This document shows, in pieces, positions 1 through 5,322 of a stretch of 5,322 nucleotides of DNA. Position numbers and translations under genes: made by a program. This DNA is from Planctomicrobium sp. (lineage in GTDB: Bacteria; Planctomycetota; Planctomycetia; Planctomycetales; Planctomycetaceae): NCBI GenBank assembly GCA_029259835.1, contig JAJDEL010000432.1:1-5322 (forward strand), written 5' to 3'. Under the pieces are notes generated by a model. The model saw only the letters and a program-made list of their open reading frames with translations, had not been told where the DNA came from and did no database searches. How positions within the stretch are numbered: position 1 is the first letter of the stretch; each line of letters begins with the position of its first letter.

Positions 1-1
1 G

Positions 2-775
2 GACGATCCCGCTCTAATCGAACAACTCGGTCAGGCGATGGTGATCGGGAATACCGATATCGATGTTCTGCTTGATATCAATCCTGGACGGGACCGCACT
101 GGCTGCCCTGCTGGAGATGACGCGCATCAACTCTACCGGAAAATTGCAGAGACCGATGGTCTCAACCCTGCCGGATTGCACCTCTACGATGGTCATTTGC
201 ATCAACGTGATCTGGATGAACGAAAAGCCGCAGTCGAAAAATACTGGGTGACGATCTCCGCATTTCGTGACGAGCTTGAGGCCGACGGTTTGCCTGTTCC
301 GAAGATCGTCTGTGGTGGAACGGTGACGTTTCTGGCATACACCGGGATGGACGATCCTGCGATTGAATTGAGTCCTGGAACATGCACATTTCACGACACA
401 AATTACAACGATTCGTATCCTGATCTGCAAATTTTCACTCCGGCTGCGTTGCTCTTAACACGAGTTATTAGCCGACCGACCGAGAACCGCGTGACGTTTG
501 ACGTTGGCACGAAAGGAGTCGCGTCCGACCCCCCGATGGGAGAACGTCTCTTTCTGCCGGAACTCCCTGATGGTGTTCAAGTCCTTCAGAACGAAGAACA
601 CCTCGTCGTCGAAACAAACGATGCTGGAAAGTTCCAACCGGGTGATTGGACCCTCGCAATCCCCCGTCACGTCTGTCCAACTTCAGCCCTACACAAAGAA
701 GTGACCGTCATAGCAGATGGCGAAATCGTCGACACCTGGGAAGTGACCGCACGAGATCGGTGCTTGACAATATGA
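2..775 (+). CDS. D-threonine aldolase / D-serine dehydratase family PLP enzyme, 5'-truncated
   Basis: This is the C-terminal 257 residues of a fold-type III, alanine-racemase-like PLP enzyme of the family that cleaves D-threonine or dehydrates D-serine. The frame is open to the left edge with no stop, so the ATG at 38 is internal. Family members are about 370 residues, so some 110 residues, including the PLP lysine, are missing. Visible landmarks, numbered from the base-2 codon, are LDINPGRDRTG (about 24-34), GLHLYDGHLH (58-67), the CGGTVTF phosphate-binding stretch (104-110), ELSPGTCTFHD (122-132), FDVGTKGVASD (166-176), EEHLVVE (198-204) and PRHVCPT (221-227). In the family the His and the residue two further on bind the metal. 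Here the pair is His-Cys, as in eukaryotic D-serine dehydratases, whereas characterised D-threonine aldolases have His-Asp. Family is confident; substrate is open. The gene converges on the minus-strand cluster. Confidence 0.9.
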   Translation, partial: DDPALIEQLGQAMVIGNTDIDVLLDINPGRDRTGCPAGDDAHQLYRKIAETDGLNPAGLHLYDGHLHQRDLDERKAAVEKYWVTISAFRDELEADGLPVPKIVCGGTVTFLAYTGMDDPAIELSPGTCTFHDTNYNDSYPDLQIFTPAALLLTRVISRPTENRVTFDVGTKGVASDPPMGERLFLPELPDGVQVLQNEEHLVVETNDAGKFQPGDWTLAIPRHVCPTSALHKEVTVIADGEIVDTWEVTARDRCLTI

Positions 776-1023
776 GAGAAATTTGATTCGAGTTTTGAAC
801 CATAATGAATTCTCAGCTGGAATAATCTCAAGTTGTTCGTAGATCATGATATGAAATTTCGCGTCGTTGGCTGCTTCGAGAACGGTACTGCCGAAAACGC
901 ATCGATGCCAAAATGCCGACGAAGAATCGAAACCACGATCCAAATCGTGAGTTAGAGATGATCCGCAAACGCAGGAAGTGAAGTCGTGCTGCTCTTCCCA
1001 GTGGGGGGCAAGCTAGCCAAAGT
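776..1023. other. Convergent intergenic gap, no convincing gene
   Basis: These 248 bases separate the stop codons of two convergent genes. Reading frames here are short and show no family motif. The largest, on the minus strand at 689-943, runs into the coding region of the PLP enzyme and lacks a recognisable domain. A 16-codon plus-strand frame starts with the ATG at 906. The only structured element I could support is the small hairpin at 934-949. An 8-base palindrome (ATCATGAT) lies at 843-850, but one such site is within chance. No tRNA-like fold, array or strong T-tract terminator was seen. Confidence 0.6.
934..949 (-). terminator. Possible weak terminator hairpin at the end of the minus-strand operon
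   Basis: CACGAT and ATCGTG form a perfect 6-base-pair stem around a 4-base loop. Read on the minus strand, it lies about 75 bases after the lipoate-ligase-like stop codon and is followed by a broken T-rich stretch (GTTTCGATTCTT). Stem length and GC content are marginal and there is no clean T-run, so it could be a chance inverted repeat. On the plus strand no T-run follows it. Confidence 0.25.
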
Positions 1024-1680
1024 TCATTTCGCACCAAGCTCGAATTTTTCGCAGATTCTGGAGCGTAGCTCCAAGGCAAATTCTTCGGCGGAGATGTCTT
1101 TCTGTGTCAATTCCAGAAGCCCTGGAAACTCAGGTGTGTGAACTGATTGACGAAGTAACAGGCTGCCGTGTTGTAAGACCGCACCTTGCCGGCGTCTTTG
1201 AGCGCTGCCGACGATTTTATGCTTCCCGATGACGATGTCTCTTTCGTCACCGCGAAGAAAGCAAAGAAACGATTTGTCCACAAATGCGGCGTCCCCCCGC
1301 ATCTGAGTCTGAATTTCGTATGTGCTTAAGATATCGATGATGCACTGGTGGACTTCGTTGTAGATTCTTGATGGTGTTTCTGTCAGAGGGTGAAAATTCG
1401 GGAGAGCGAGTGAATAAGTCAGTTCTTGATCATGTAGAATCGCACCGCCACCAGAGAGGCGTTTGATGGTTGCCAGACCTTCGAAACGCTCTGGGACTTC
1501 AACGGTCGTTGCGACTTGAAAATGACCGAGTGAGATCGTCGGATGTGACCATTGATATGTTCGTAAACTTGCTTGACCTGCGACCGCCCGGTCGAGCATT
1601 TCGGCATCGATTGCCATATTCTCTTCACCGGAGAGCGGACCGTGTTCGAGAATCCGGTAAGTGATAGGCGAGTTCGTCAT
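1024..1680 (-). CDS. LplA/LipM-type lipoate ligase family protein, probable octanoyltransferase
   Basis: A 218-residue protein of the biotin/lipoate ligase (BPL/LplA/LipB) fold, which moves octanoyl or lipoyl groups onto the lysine of lipoyl domains (glycine cleavage H protein, 2-oxoacid dehydrogenase E2) in the cytoplasm. Seen motifs are ENMAIDAEML (20-29), RLSGGGAILHDQELTYS (74-90, the ligand-binding RRxGGGxVxHD motif) and KIVGSAQRRRQGAVLQHGSLLL (155-176) with the conserved Lys155. Cys140 sits 15 residues before that lysine, the spacing I recall for the acyl-carrying Cys150 of Bacillus subtilis LipM, which favours octanoyl-ACP transferase over ATP-dependent ligase. The protein is shorter than B. 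subtilis LipM (about 278 residues), ending soon after the catalytic domain, and lacks the accessory domain of E. coli LplA. It starts 8 bases after the tmk stop with no clear Shine-Dalgarno, suggesting coupled translation. Family is certain; the exact reaction is inferred. Confidence 0.88.
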   Translation of the reverse strand: MTNSPITYRILEHGPLSGEENMAIDAEMLDRAVAGQASLRTYQWSHPTISLGHFQVATTVEVPERFEGLATIKRLSGGGAILHDQELTYSLALPNFHPLTETPSRIYNEVHQCIIDILSTYEIQTQMRGDAAFVDKSFLCFLRGDERDIVIGKHKIVGSAQRRRQGAVLQHGSLLLRQSVHTPEFPGLLELTQKDISAEEFALELRSRICEKFELGAK

Positions 1681-1688
1681 GACGCTTG

Positions 1689-2381
1689 TTATTGAATCAG
1701 TGACTGAGCAATTTTGAGGACGTCTTCGCCGATGGATTCAATTGTTCTCAGTCCTGATTCATCGGTTACCGGAACGATGCTCCAGTCTTCGTGATCGCTT
1801 GCCAGTTCTAAATAGACTTCACGAACTTTGGCTAAGTAGGAAGCATCCGCTTCCTGTAAGTCCGCAGCTTGATCGGTGTAGGTGCGAGCTTCTTTTCGAG
1901 CGATCAAATCTTGAGATGTTTCAACAGGTGTGTCGAGCAGAATGACGTGTGTCGGTTTTGGAACGGCAAAAATTTTGTATTCAATATGCTCGATCCACTC
2001 GATGAGTTGTGTCCGTTGATCGCCGGTCAATTTAGAAGACTGATGTGCGATGTTTGATGGGACGTATCTATCGAGAATGACCAGTTCGGATTCTTCCTGT
2101 GCTTGCAGTATCACCTCACGAGATTCAAATCGATCACCGGAATAGAGAAGTGAAACAAGAAACGGATTCAGCTCGTCGAGCGTTCCAAACTCTCCGTTTA
2201 AAAAATCTCCGATCCGTTGCCCGAAAAATGTTTTCTCGTAACGAGGAAAACTGAAGAATGAGCAGCGATGCCCCTGTTTCGTCAGCGCGTCGTTGACAAG
2301 TTTTGATTGAGTCCCCTTGCCGGAACCATCAATACCTTCGACGACTAGAATAGGAGCAGGGCGAGTTTGAGTTTCGCGCAT
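1689..2381 (-). CDS. tmk: Thymidylate kinase (dTMP kinase)
   Basis: This cytoplasmic enzyme phosphorylates dTMP to dTDP with ATP, a step needed for dTTP and DNA synthesis. The 230-residue protein has the P-loop EGIDGSGKGTQ at 15-25 (Lys22 for phosphate binding), the FPRY segment at 45-48 that is typical of dTMP binding, LLYSGDRFE at 78-86 and the DRY motif at 104-106 followed by VPSNIAHQ. The lid region, ARKEARTYTDQ at about 161-171, carries Arg162, Lys163 and Arg166. The P-loop itself has Gly where type I enzymes such as human have Arg, so the arrangement fits a type II enzyme with basic residues in the lid. It is slightly longer than the usual 205-215 residues. It starts 19 bases after the STAS stop. 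An AGGA lies about 13 bases before the ATG, rather far for a strong ribosome site. Confidence 0.95.
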   Translation of the reverse strand: MRETQTRPAPILVVEGIDGSGKGTQSKLVNDALTKQGHRCSFFSFPRYEKTFFGQRIGDFLNGEFGTLDELNPFLVSLLYSGDRFESREVILQAQEESELVILDRYVPSNIAHQSSKLTGDQRTQLIEWIEHIEYKIFAVPKPTHVILLDTPVETSQDLIARKEARTYTDQAADLQEADASYLAKVREVYLELASDHEDWSIVPVTDESGLRTIESIGEDVLKIAQSLIQ

Positions 2382-2400
2382 CGACTTGATTTTATCCTGC

Positions 2401-2784
2401 TTACTTTAGCTCTGCCACGGCGCTCACTGCGTCTGGCGAAACCGAGAAATACTGAAGCAGGTGACTGGTTGCTAGAATGTCGCGAACCGTCGGCTGTAAA
2501 CCACAGAGTATGAATCGGCTTTGAGTCCGAATCGATTTGCGGTGCAGCGAGATGAGCTTCCCAATTGCGGAACTGGTCAGGTACGAAACAGTAGAGAGGT
2601 CACAGACCATTTTTCTCCCGGAACTGATTCCTAAAACCTGATTTAGCTCTTGATCCATTTGTTCCAGGTTTTCGTCATCGGTGAGTTGCTCTTTATTCAA
2701 TGTCACAACGGCAACTTCGCCATCTTCACGTAGCTCAAAAAAAACAGGATGAAATTCATTGTCTGCTGTGGAACTGTCTGTCAT
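2401..2784 (-). CDS. STAS-domain protein (anti-sigma factor antagonist-like)
   Basis: A 127-residue protein made almost wholly of one STAS domain, the fold of SpoIIAA/RsbV, which in partner-switching systems binds an anti-sigma factor or kinase and is controlled by Ser/Thr phosphorylation. Visible elements are the first strand EVAVVTLN (23-30), the helix ENLEQMDQELNQVL (38-51), the strand KMVCDLSTVSYL (58-69), the switch loop TSSAIGKL (70-77) and the strand SRFILCGL (89-96) followed by a C-terminal helix. Against the SpoIIAA DSSGLG loop, Ser72 matches the phosphorylated Ser58, but Asp is replaced by Thr70 and Gly by Ala73. There is no membrane segment or second domain. No anti-sigma, kinase or phosphatase gene is in the window, so the partner is unknown. 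Its ATG overlaps the mtaB stop, so translation is probably coupled. Confidence 0.88.
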   Translation of the reverse strand: MTDSSTADNEFHPVFFELREDGEVAVVTLNKEQLTDDENLEQMDQELNQVLGISSGRKMVCDLSTVSYLTSSAIGKLISLHRKSIRTQSRFILCGLQPTVRDILATSHLLQYFSVSPDAVSAVAELK

Positions 2785-4100
2785 CGTTTTGCCTGCAAAT
2801 AAGTCCTCGTCGCTGATTCTCCATGGCAGCGAACAAATCTTCCTAAATCTTCCGAAGTCCCTGGAACCTGAACCGGGATGTAATATCGATCAGTCCCTTT
2901 TACCCATCCCGGTCTGCCTGCGACTTCTCGTTCGACCATCACTTCAAGTTCCCGTCCGATGAACTGTTGATAGTAATCGATGGCAAGCTCTCGTTCCACA
3001 GTGGACAATTCTTCACACCGTTTCTTTTTGAGTTCTGGTGAGACTTGATCAGGAAAATCGGCGGCGGGGGTCCCTTTTCTGGCACTGAATGGGAAGATGT
3101 GCATTTTCATAAAACGTGCTTTTCGGCATGTTTCAACGGTTTCAGCAAACTCATCATCTGTTTCGCCAGGGAATCCCACGATCATATCTGTCGTGAAGGC
3201 AACATCCGGAATGACTTCGCGGATTCGTTCCAGCTTCTCCAGGAAGCGACCAGTTCGATACCTGCGTCGCATTCTTGCAAGGACTGCATCGGAACCACTT
3301 TGCAGCGCCGGATGGAATTGCGGGCAGAGATGTTCACAGTCGGCTGCGGCATTGATGAAGTCGTCGTCGACTTCGTTGGCTTCTATGGAAGAGAGCCGCA
3401 TTCGCCAGTCACCAGGAATCGCATCTAACTTGCGGAATAGATGCCAAAGCCGAAATGGTGCCTTTCCGGATTTTTTGCGAGTTGTGTCGACGCCATAATG
3501 ACCAACGTGAATACCGGCAATCACGATTTCTTTGTAGCCATTGTCGATCAGGCGTCGAACTTCATCTTCGATGTCTTGCGGGTCACGACTTCTCAGTCCT
3601 GGCCGCACAGATGGGATAATGCAATACGTGCAGCGCAGAAGACAGCCATCCTGCACTTTGACGTAAGCACGTTTCCGTCCTTCAAAATAACTGATTCCGG
3701 ACGGGATATCCTGTATTCCATGTCGGTGAAGAATATCCGGCAGCTCGCGTTTGTCTGTGACGACTTCAAAAACACTCGGAAGTTCCGCAACTGCGTCTGG
3801 ATCGCGCGTGGCGTAACAGCCCATGACAAGCGTTCGAGTTCCAGGATTGTTTCTGGAGAGTTGGCGAATCGTTTTGCGGGATTTCGCGTCACCTTCATTC
3901 GTGACAGTGCAAGTGTTCACGACACACAAATCCGCCGATTCATCGTCCGCTGCTTCACGAAATCCATTTTTCTCGAGTGCTTCCTTAACCAATTGTGTCT
4001 CGTACTGATTCACCTTGCATCCCAAGGTGACCAGCCGGCACGTTTTCAAGTTGGCGTCAACAGGCTCGATCATTGTATTTAGAAGGCTCTCTCTATTCAT
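2781..4100 (-). CDS. mtaB: tRNA t6A37 methylthiotransferase, MtaB-type radical SAM enzyme
   Basis: This enzyme adds a methylthio group to N6-threonylcarbamoyladenosine at position 37 of ANN-decoding tRNAs, giving ms2t6A, using two 4Fe-4S clusters and S-adenosylmethionine. The 439 residues show the usual three domains. The N-terminal UPF0004 domain has cluster cysteines Cys28 (TLGCKVNQYET), Cys64 (NTCTVT) and Cys95 (MGCYA). The radical SAM domain has Cys153, Cys157 and Cys160 (CLLRCTYC), with FHPALQSGSD at 262-271 and DMIVGFPGETDDEF at 305-318. A C-terminal TRAM-like RNA-binding domain covers about 378-438. The TLGCKVNQYE signature points to MtaB rather than MiaB or RimO. The start is uncertain: the ATG at 4100 overlaps the upstream stop by 8 bases, while Met10 (ATG at 4073) would give an N-terminus closer to the family length. 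Neither has a strong Shine-Dalgarno. Confidence 0.95.
   Translation of the reverse strand: MNRESLLNTMIEPVDANLKTCRLVTLGCKVNQYETQLVKEALEKNGFREAADDESADLCVVNTCTVTNEGDAKSRKTIRQLSRNNPGTRTLVMGCYATRDPDAVAELPSVFEVVTDKRELPDILHRHGIQDIPSGISYFEGRKRAYVKVQDGCLLRCTYCIIPSVRPGLRSRDPQDIEDEVRRLIDNGYKEIVIAGIHVGHYGVDTTRKKSGKAPFRLWHLFRKLDAIPGDWRMRLSSIEANEVDDDFINAAADCEHLCPQFHPALQSGSDAVLARMRRRYRTGRFLEKLERIREVIPDVAFTTDMIVGFPGETDDEFAETVETCRKARFMKMHIFPFSARKGTPAADFPDQVSPELKKKRCEELSTVERELAIDYYQQFIGRELEVMVEREVAGRPGWVKGTDRYYIPVQVPGTSEDLGRFVRCHGESATRTYLQAKR
2785..2800 (-). promoter_or_regulatory. Ribosome binding site for the STAS gene inside the mtaB 3' end
   Basis: GCAGG lies seven bases before the STAS ATG on the minus strand and falls within the final codons of mtaB (Gln-Ala-Lys-Arg). 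It supports the ATG at 2784 as the start. It also fits translational coupling through the ATGA overlap at 2781-2784. Confidence 0.5.
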
Positions 4101-5322
4101 TGACCTGGCAATTCGGACGTTTCTTTTTGAATGCCTGAATCCCGTCTGATGTCACAGACGTTTGGCCGATGGAGACGCTTTTTAATTTTTCCATTTCGGC
4201 CAGTTTGAGAAGCCCGTCGTCGTCGAAGTTTGTTTCGGCGATGTTCAGCGATTCAAGATTCTTGAATTCCAATAAATGGTCAGCACAGTCTGATGTCAAA
4301 CTTCGACAGCCATGAACATCGAGTGACTTGAGTTGCTTCAATGCAGTGATCGCCTGAATTCCATCATCGTCCATCGTCCCATTCCAGACGAGTAAATTTT
4401 CAAGCTTTGTGAATGGGGCAATGTGTGCCATGCCATCGTTGTCGATGAGTGTTTCACTAAGATCAAGAAACTGTAGCGATTCCAGCGAACCTTTTAGGGC
4501 ATCCAGCCCAGCACCGCTCACGGCGGTATCTCGCAATCGCAAATCCTTAAACTTCTGCTCTCCGAAATGAGAGAGACCTTCGTCGCTAATATATGTTCGC
4601 ATTAAGTTGAAGCTGACGAGATTTTTCAGTGGTGCAAGTTCGCCGACTTTGTCGTCACCTAAGCCTGCATCTTCGAGTGCCAGATATCGAAGTTTCGTCA
4701 TTTTCCCGATTGTCGCCATCGACGCACCGGAGACATTCGTCGAACGAATTTTCAGGTCGACCAATTTGTCGAGACCAACGAGAGCGTTGACGCCGGCGTC
4801 TCCTATTTTCGTTCCGCGGAGATCGAGTACGACCAAGTTCTTCAGCCCTGCAACTTGAGCCAAGCCCTCGTCGTCGGTTCGAGTGTAGAGTAAGAGTAAA
4901 CGTTCGAGTTGTGGGGCTTTCTTCAAGTGCTCCAACCCGGCTGCGTCGATCTTACTGCATTGACGCATATTCACAGTTTTCAATGCTGGGAGATGTTCAA
5001 AAACTGCCAACGCATCGTTTTCAAACTGCCCATTTTCAAGGTCAAGTTTTACGACGTTTGGAACCCCTTTCAGGAGTGCCATGAGTTCGTTCGTCATCTG
5101 AGCCGGTTTGCATTGGGCCTCTACGACAACTCCAGCCTCGTTCGTTTTGAAAACGACCCCTGCTTCTTTCAGTGCGGCTACGGCTTCTGGATCATCTTTA
5201 GGAGCGTCGTCTTCTGCCATGGGAACGTCGATTGAGTTTTCGTCCGTAGGCGACGCGGATCCACTTTCATCGGGAGGAGGTGCCATGTTATCAGGACACC
5301 CGCTCAAGAGAACGGCGCTGAA
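4093..5322 (-). CDS. Leucine-rich-repeat lipoprotein, N-terminus beyond the window
   Basis: A secreted repeat protein anchored by lipid. The frame is open to the right edge and reads FSAVLLSGC at 5296-5322, which is the end of a lipoprotein signal peptide with a lipobox (LSGC). The TTG at 5307 is therefore a leucine inside the signal and not the start; the true start lies upstream. After the Cys comes an acidic, Pro/Asp/Glu/Ser-rich linker of about 37 residues. A small region with the VVFKTNEAGVVVEAQC segment follows, then about 13 leucine-rich repeats of 24-25 residues, ending in KKKRPNCQVNE, a cap common in planctomycete repeat proteins. Such repeats normally form a curved solenoid for protein binding; the partner cannot be told from sequence. 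No enzymatic or transmembrane domain was seen. It is the most upstream visible gene of the cluster, and its TAG stop overlaps the proposed mtaB start. Confidence 0.88.
   Translation of the reverse strand, partial: FSAVLLSGCPDNMAPPPDESGSASPTDENSIDVPMAEDDAPKDDPEAVAALKEAGVVFKTNEAGVVVEAQCKPAQMTNELMALLKGVPNVVKLDLENGQFENDALAVFEHLPALKTVNMRQCSKIDAAGLEHLKKAPQLERLLLLYTRTDDEGLAQVAGLKNLVVLDLRGTKIGDAGVNALVGLDKLVDLKIRSTNVSGASMATIGKMTKLRYLALEDAGLGDDKVGELAPLKNLVSFNLMRTYISDEGLSHFGEQKFKDLRLRDTAVSGAGLDALKGSLESLQFLDLSETLIDNDGMAHIAPFTKLENLLVWNGTMDDDGIQAITALKQLKSLDVHGCRSLTSDCADHLLEFKNLESLNIAETNFDDDGLLKLAEMEKLKSVSIGQTSVTSDGIQAFKKKRPNCQVNE
4123..5064 (-). repeat. Tandem leucine-rich repeats within the lipoprotein gene
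   Basis: About 13 diverged units of 72-75 bases encode the pattern LxxLxxLxLxxTxIxDxGLxxLxx. Clear units include LKNLVVLDLRGTKIGDAGV, LESLQFLDLSETLIDNDGM and FKNLESLNIAETNFDDDGL. One unit (about residues 251-274 counted from the codon at 5307) is irregular, with QKFKDLRLRD replacing the usual LxxLxxLxL start. Two units (106-130 and 323-347) carry an extra residue and a Cys near the Asn-ladder position (RQCSKI, HGCRSL). DNA identity between units is low, so this is an old protein repeat and not a recent DNA duplication. Confidence 0.85.
5296..5307 (-). other. Lipobox (LSGC) and signal peptidase II site
   Basis: The four codons encode Leu-Ser-Gly-Cys, matching the [LVI][ASTVI][GAS]C consensus for lipid attachment. 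The hydrophobic residues FSAVL precede them up to the window edge. Cleavage before the Cys codon at 5296-5298 would release a mature protein starting Cys-Pro-Asp-Asn. The positive start and most of the hydrophobic core are outside the window, so the call rests on the lipobox, the short hydrophobic run and the extracellular-type linker that follows. Confidence 0.75.

Noticed and set aside
14..430. Minus-strand 138-codon frame opposite the PLP enzyme gene
   Set aside because: The plus-strand frame carries clear family motifs; this one is a shadow with low-complexity, Arg/Val/Ile-rich translation.
843..850. Palindrome ATCATGAT in the convergent gap as an operator
   Set aside because: A single 8-base palindrome is expected by chance, no divergent promoter is present and no second copy was seen.
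689..943. Minus-strand open frame of 84 codons reaching into the convergent gap
   Set aside because: It overlaps the end of the PLP enzyme gene, has no recognised motif or good ribosome site, and differs in character from the neighbouring genes.
3045..3498. Two overlapping plus-strand open frames of about 130 codons
   Set aside because: Both lie wholly inside mtaB on the opposite strand and show no family motif.
3441..4082. A 213-codon plus-strand open frame antisense to the tRNA methylthiotransferase gene
   Set aside because: The opposite strand encodes a clear MtaB with all cluster cysteines; the antisense translation has no recognisable domain and is explained by codon bias of the real gene.
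5305..5307. TTG as the start codon of the leucine-rich-repeat protein
   Set aside because: It falls inside a lipobox and the frame stays open to the window edge, so it is an internal leucine codon.

Overview
The window looks like chromosomal DNA of a planctomycete. This is inferred from the long leucine-rich-repeat lipoprotein with about 24-residue 'LxxLxxLxLxxTxIxDxGL' units and a C-terminal 'KKxRPNC' cap, a style very common in Planctomycetota, from the roughly even base composition, and from the gene mix. No rRNA, tRNA, mobile element, CRISPR array or phage gene was seen, and the region reads as ordinary core genome.

Layout. The left end (2-775, + strand) carries the last 257 residues of a fold-type III PLP enzyme of the D-threonine aldolase / D-serine dehydratase family; its 5' end is outside the window. 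A 248-base convergent gap (776-1023) follows, with one small perfect hairpin and no convincing gene. Everything to the right is on the minus strand and tightly packed. In transcription order it holds a leucine-rich-repeat lipoprotein (4093-5322, N-terminus cut by the window edge), an MtaB-type tRNA methylthiotransferase (2781-4100), a single-domain STAS protein (2401-2784), thymidylate kinase (1689-2381) and a lipoate ligase / LipM-like octanoyltransferase (1024-1680). Junctions are an 8-base overlap, a 4-base ATGA overlap, a 19-base gap and an 8-base gap, so the five genes probably form one transcription unit whose promoter lies beyond position 5322.

The unit joins housekeeping steps (t6A37 modification in tRNA, dTTP supply, lipoyl-cofactor attachment) with a surface or periplasmic repeat lipoprotein and a possible signalling switch. 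Nothing in the sequence shows that they act in one pathway; shared expression is the simplest reading. The points most worth a second look are the cysteine in the lipoate-ligase-like protein that lines up with the LipM nucleophile, the STAS switch site with Thr in place of Asp, the HxC metal site of the PLP enzyme, and the lipobox showing that the repeat protein is a lipoprotein with its start off the window. I found no convincing previously undescribed system.
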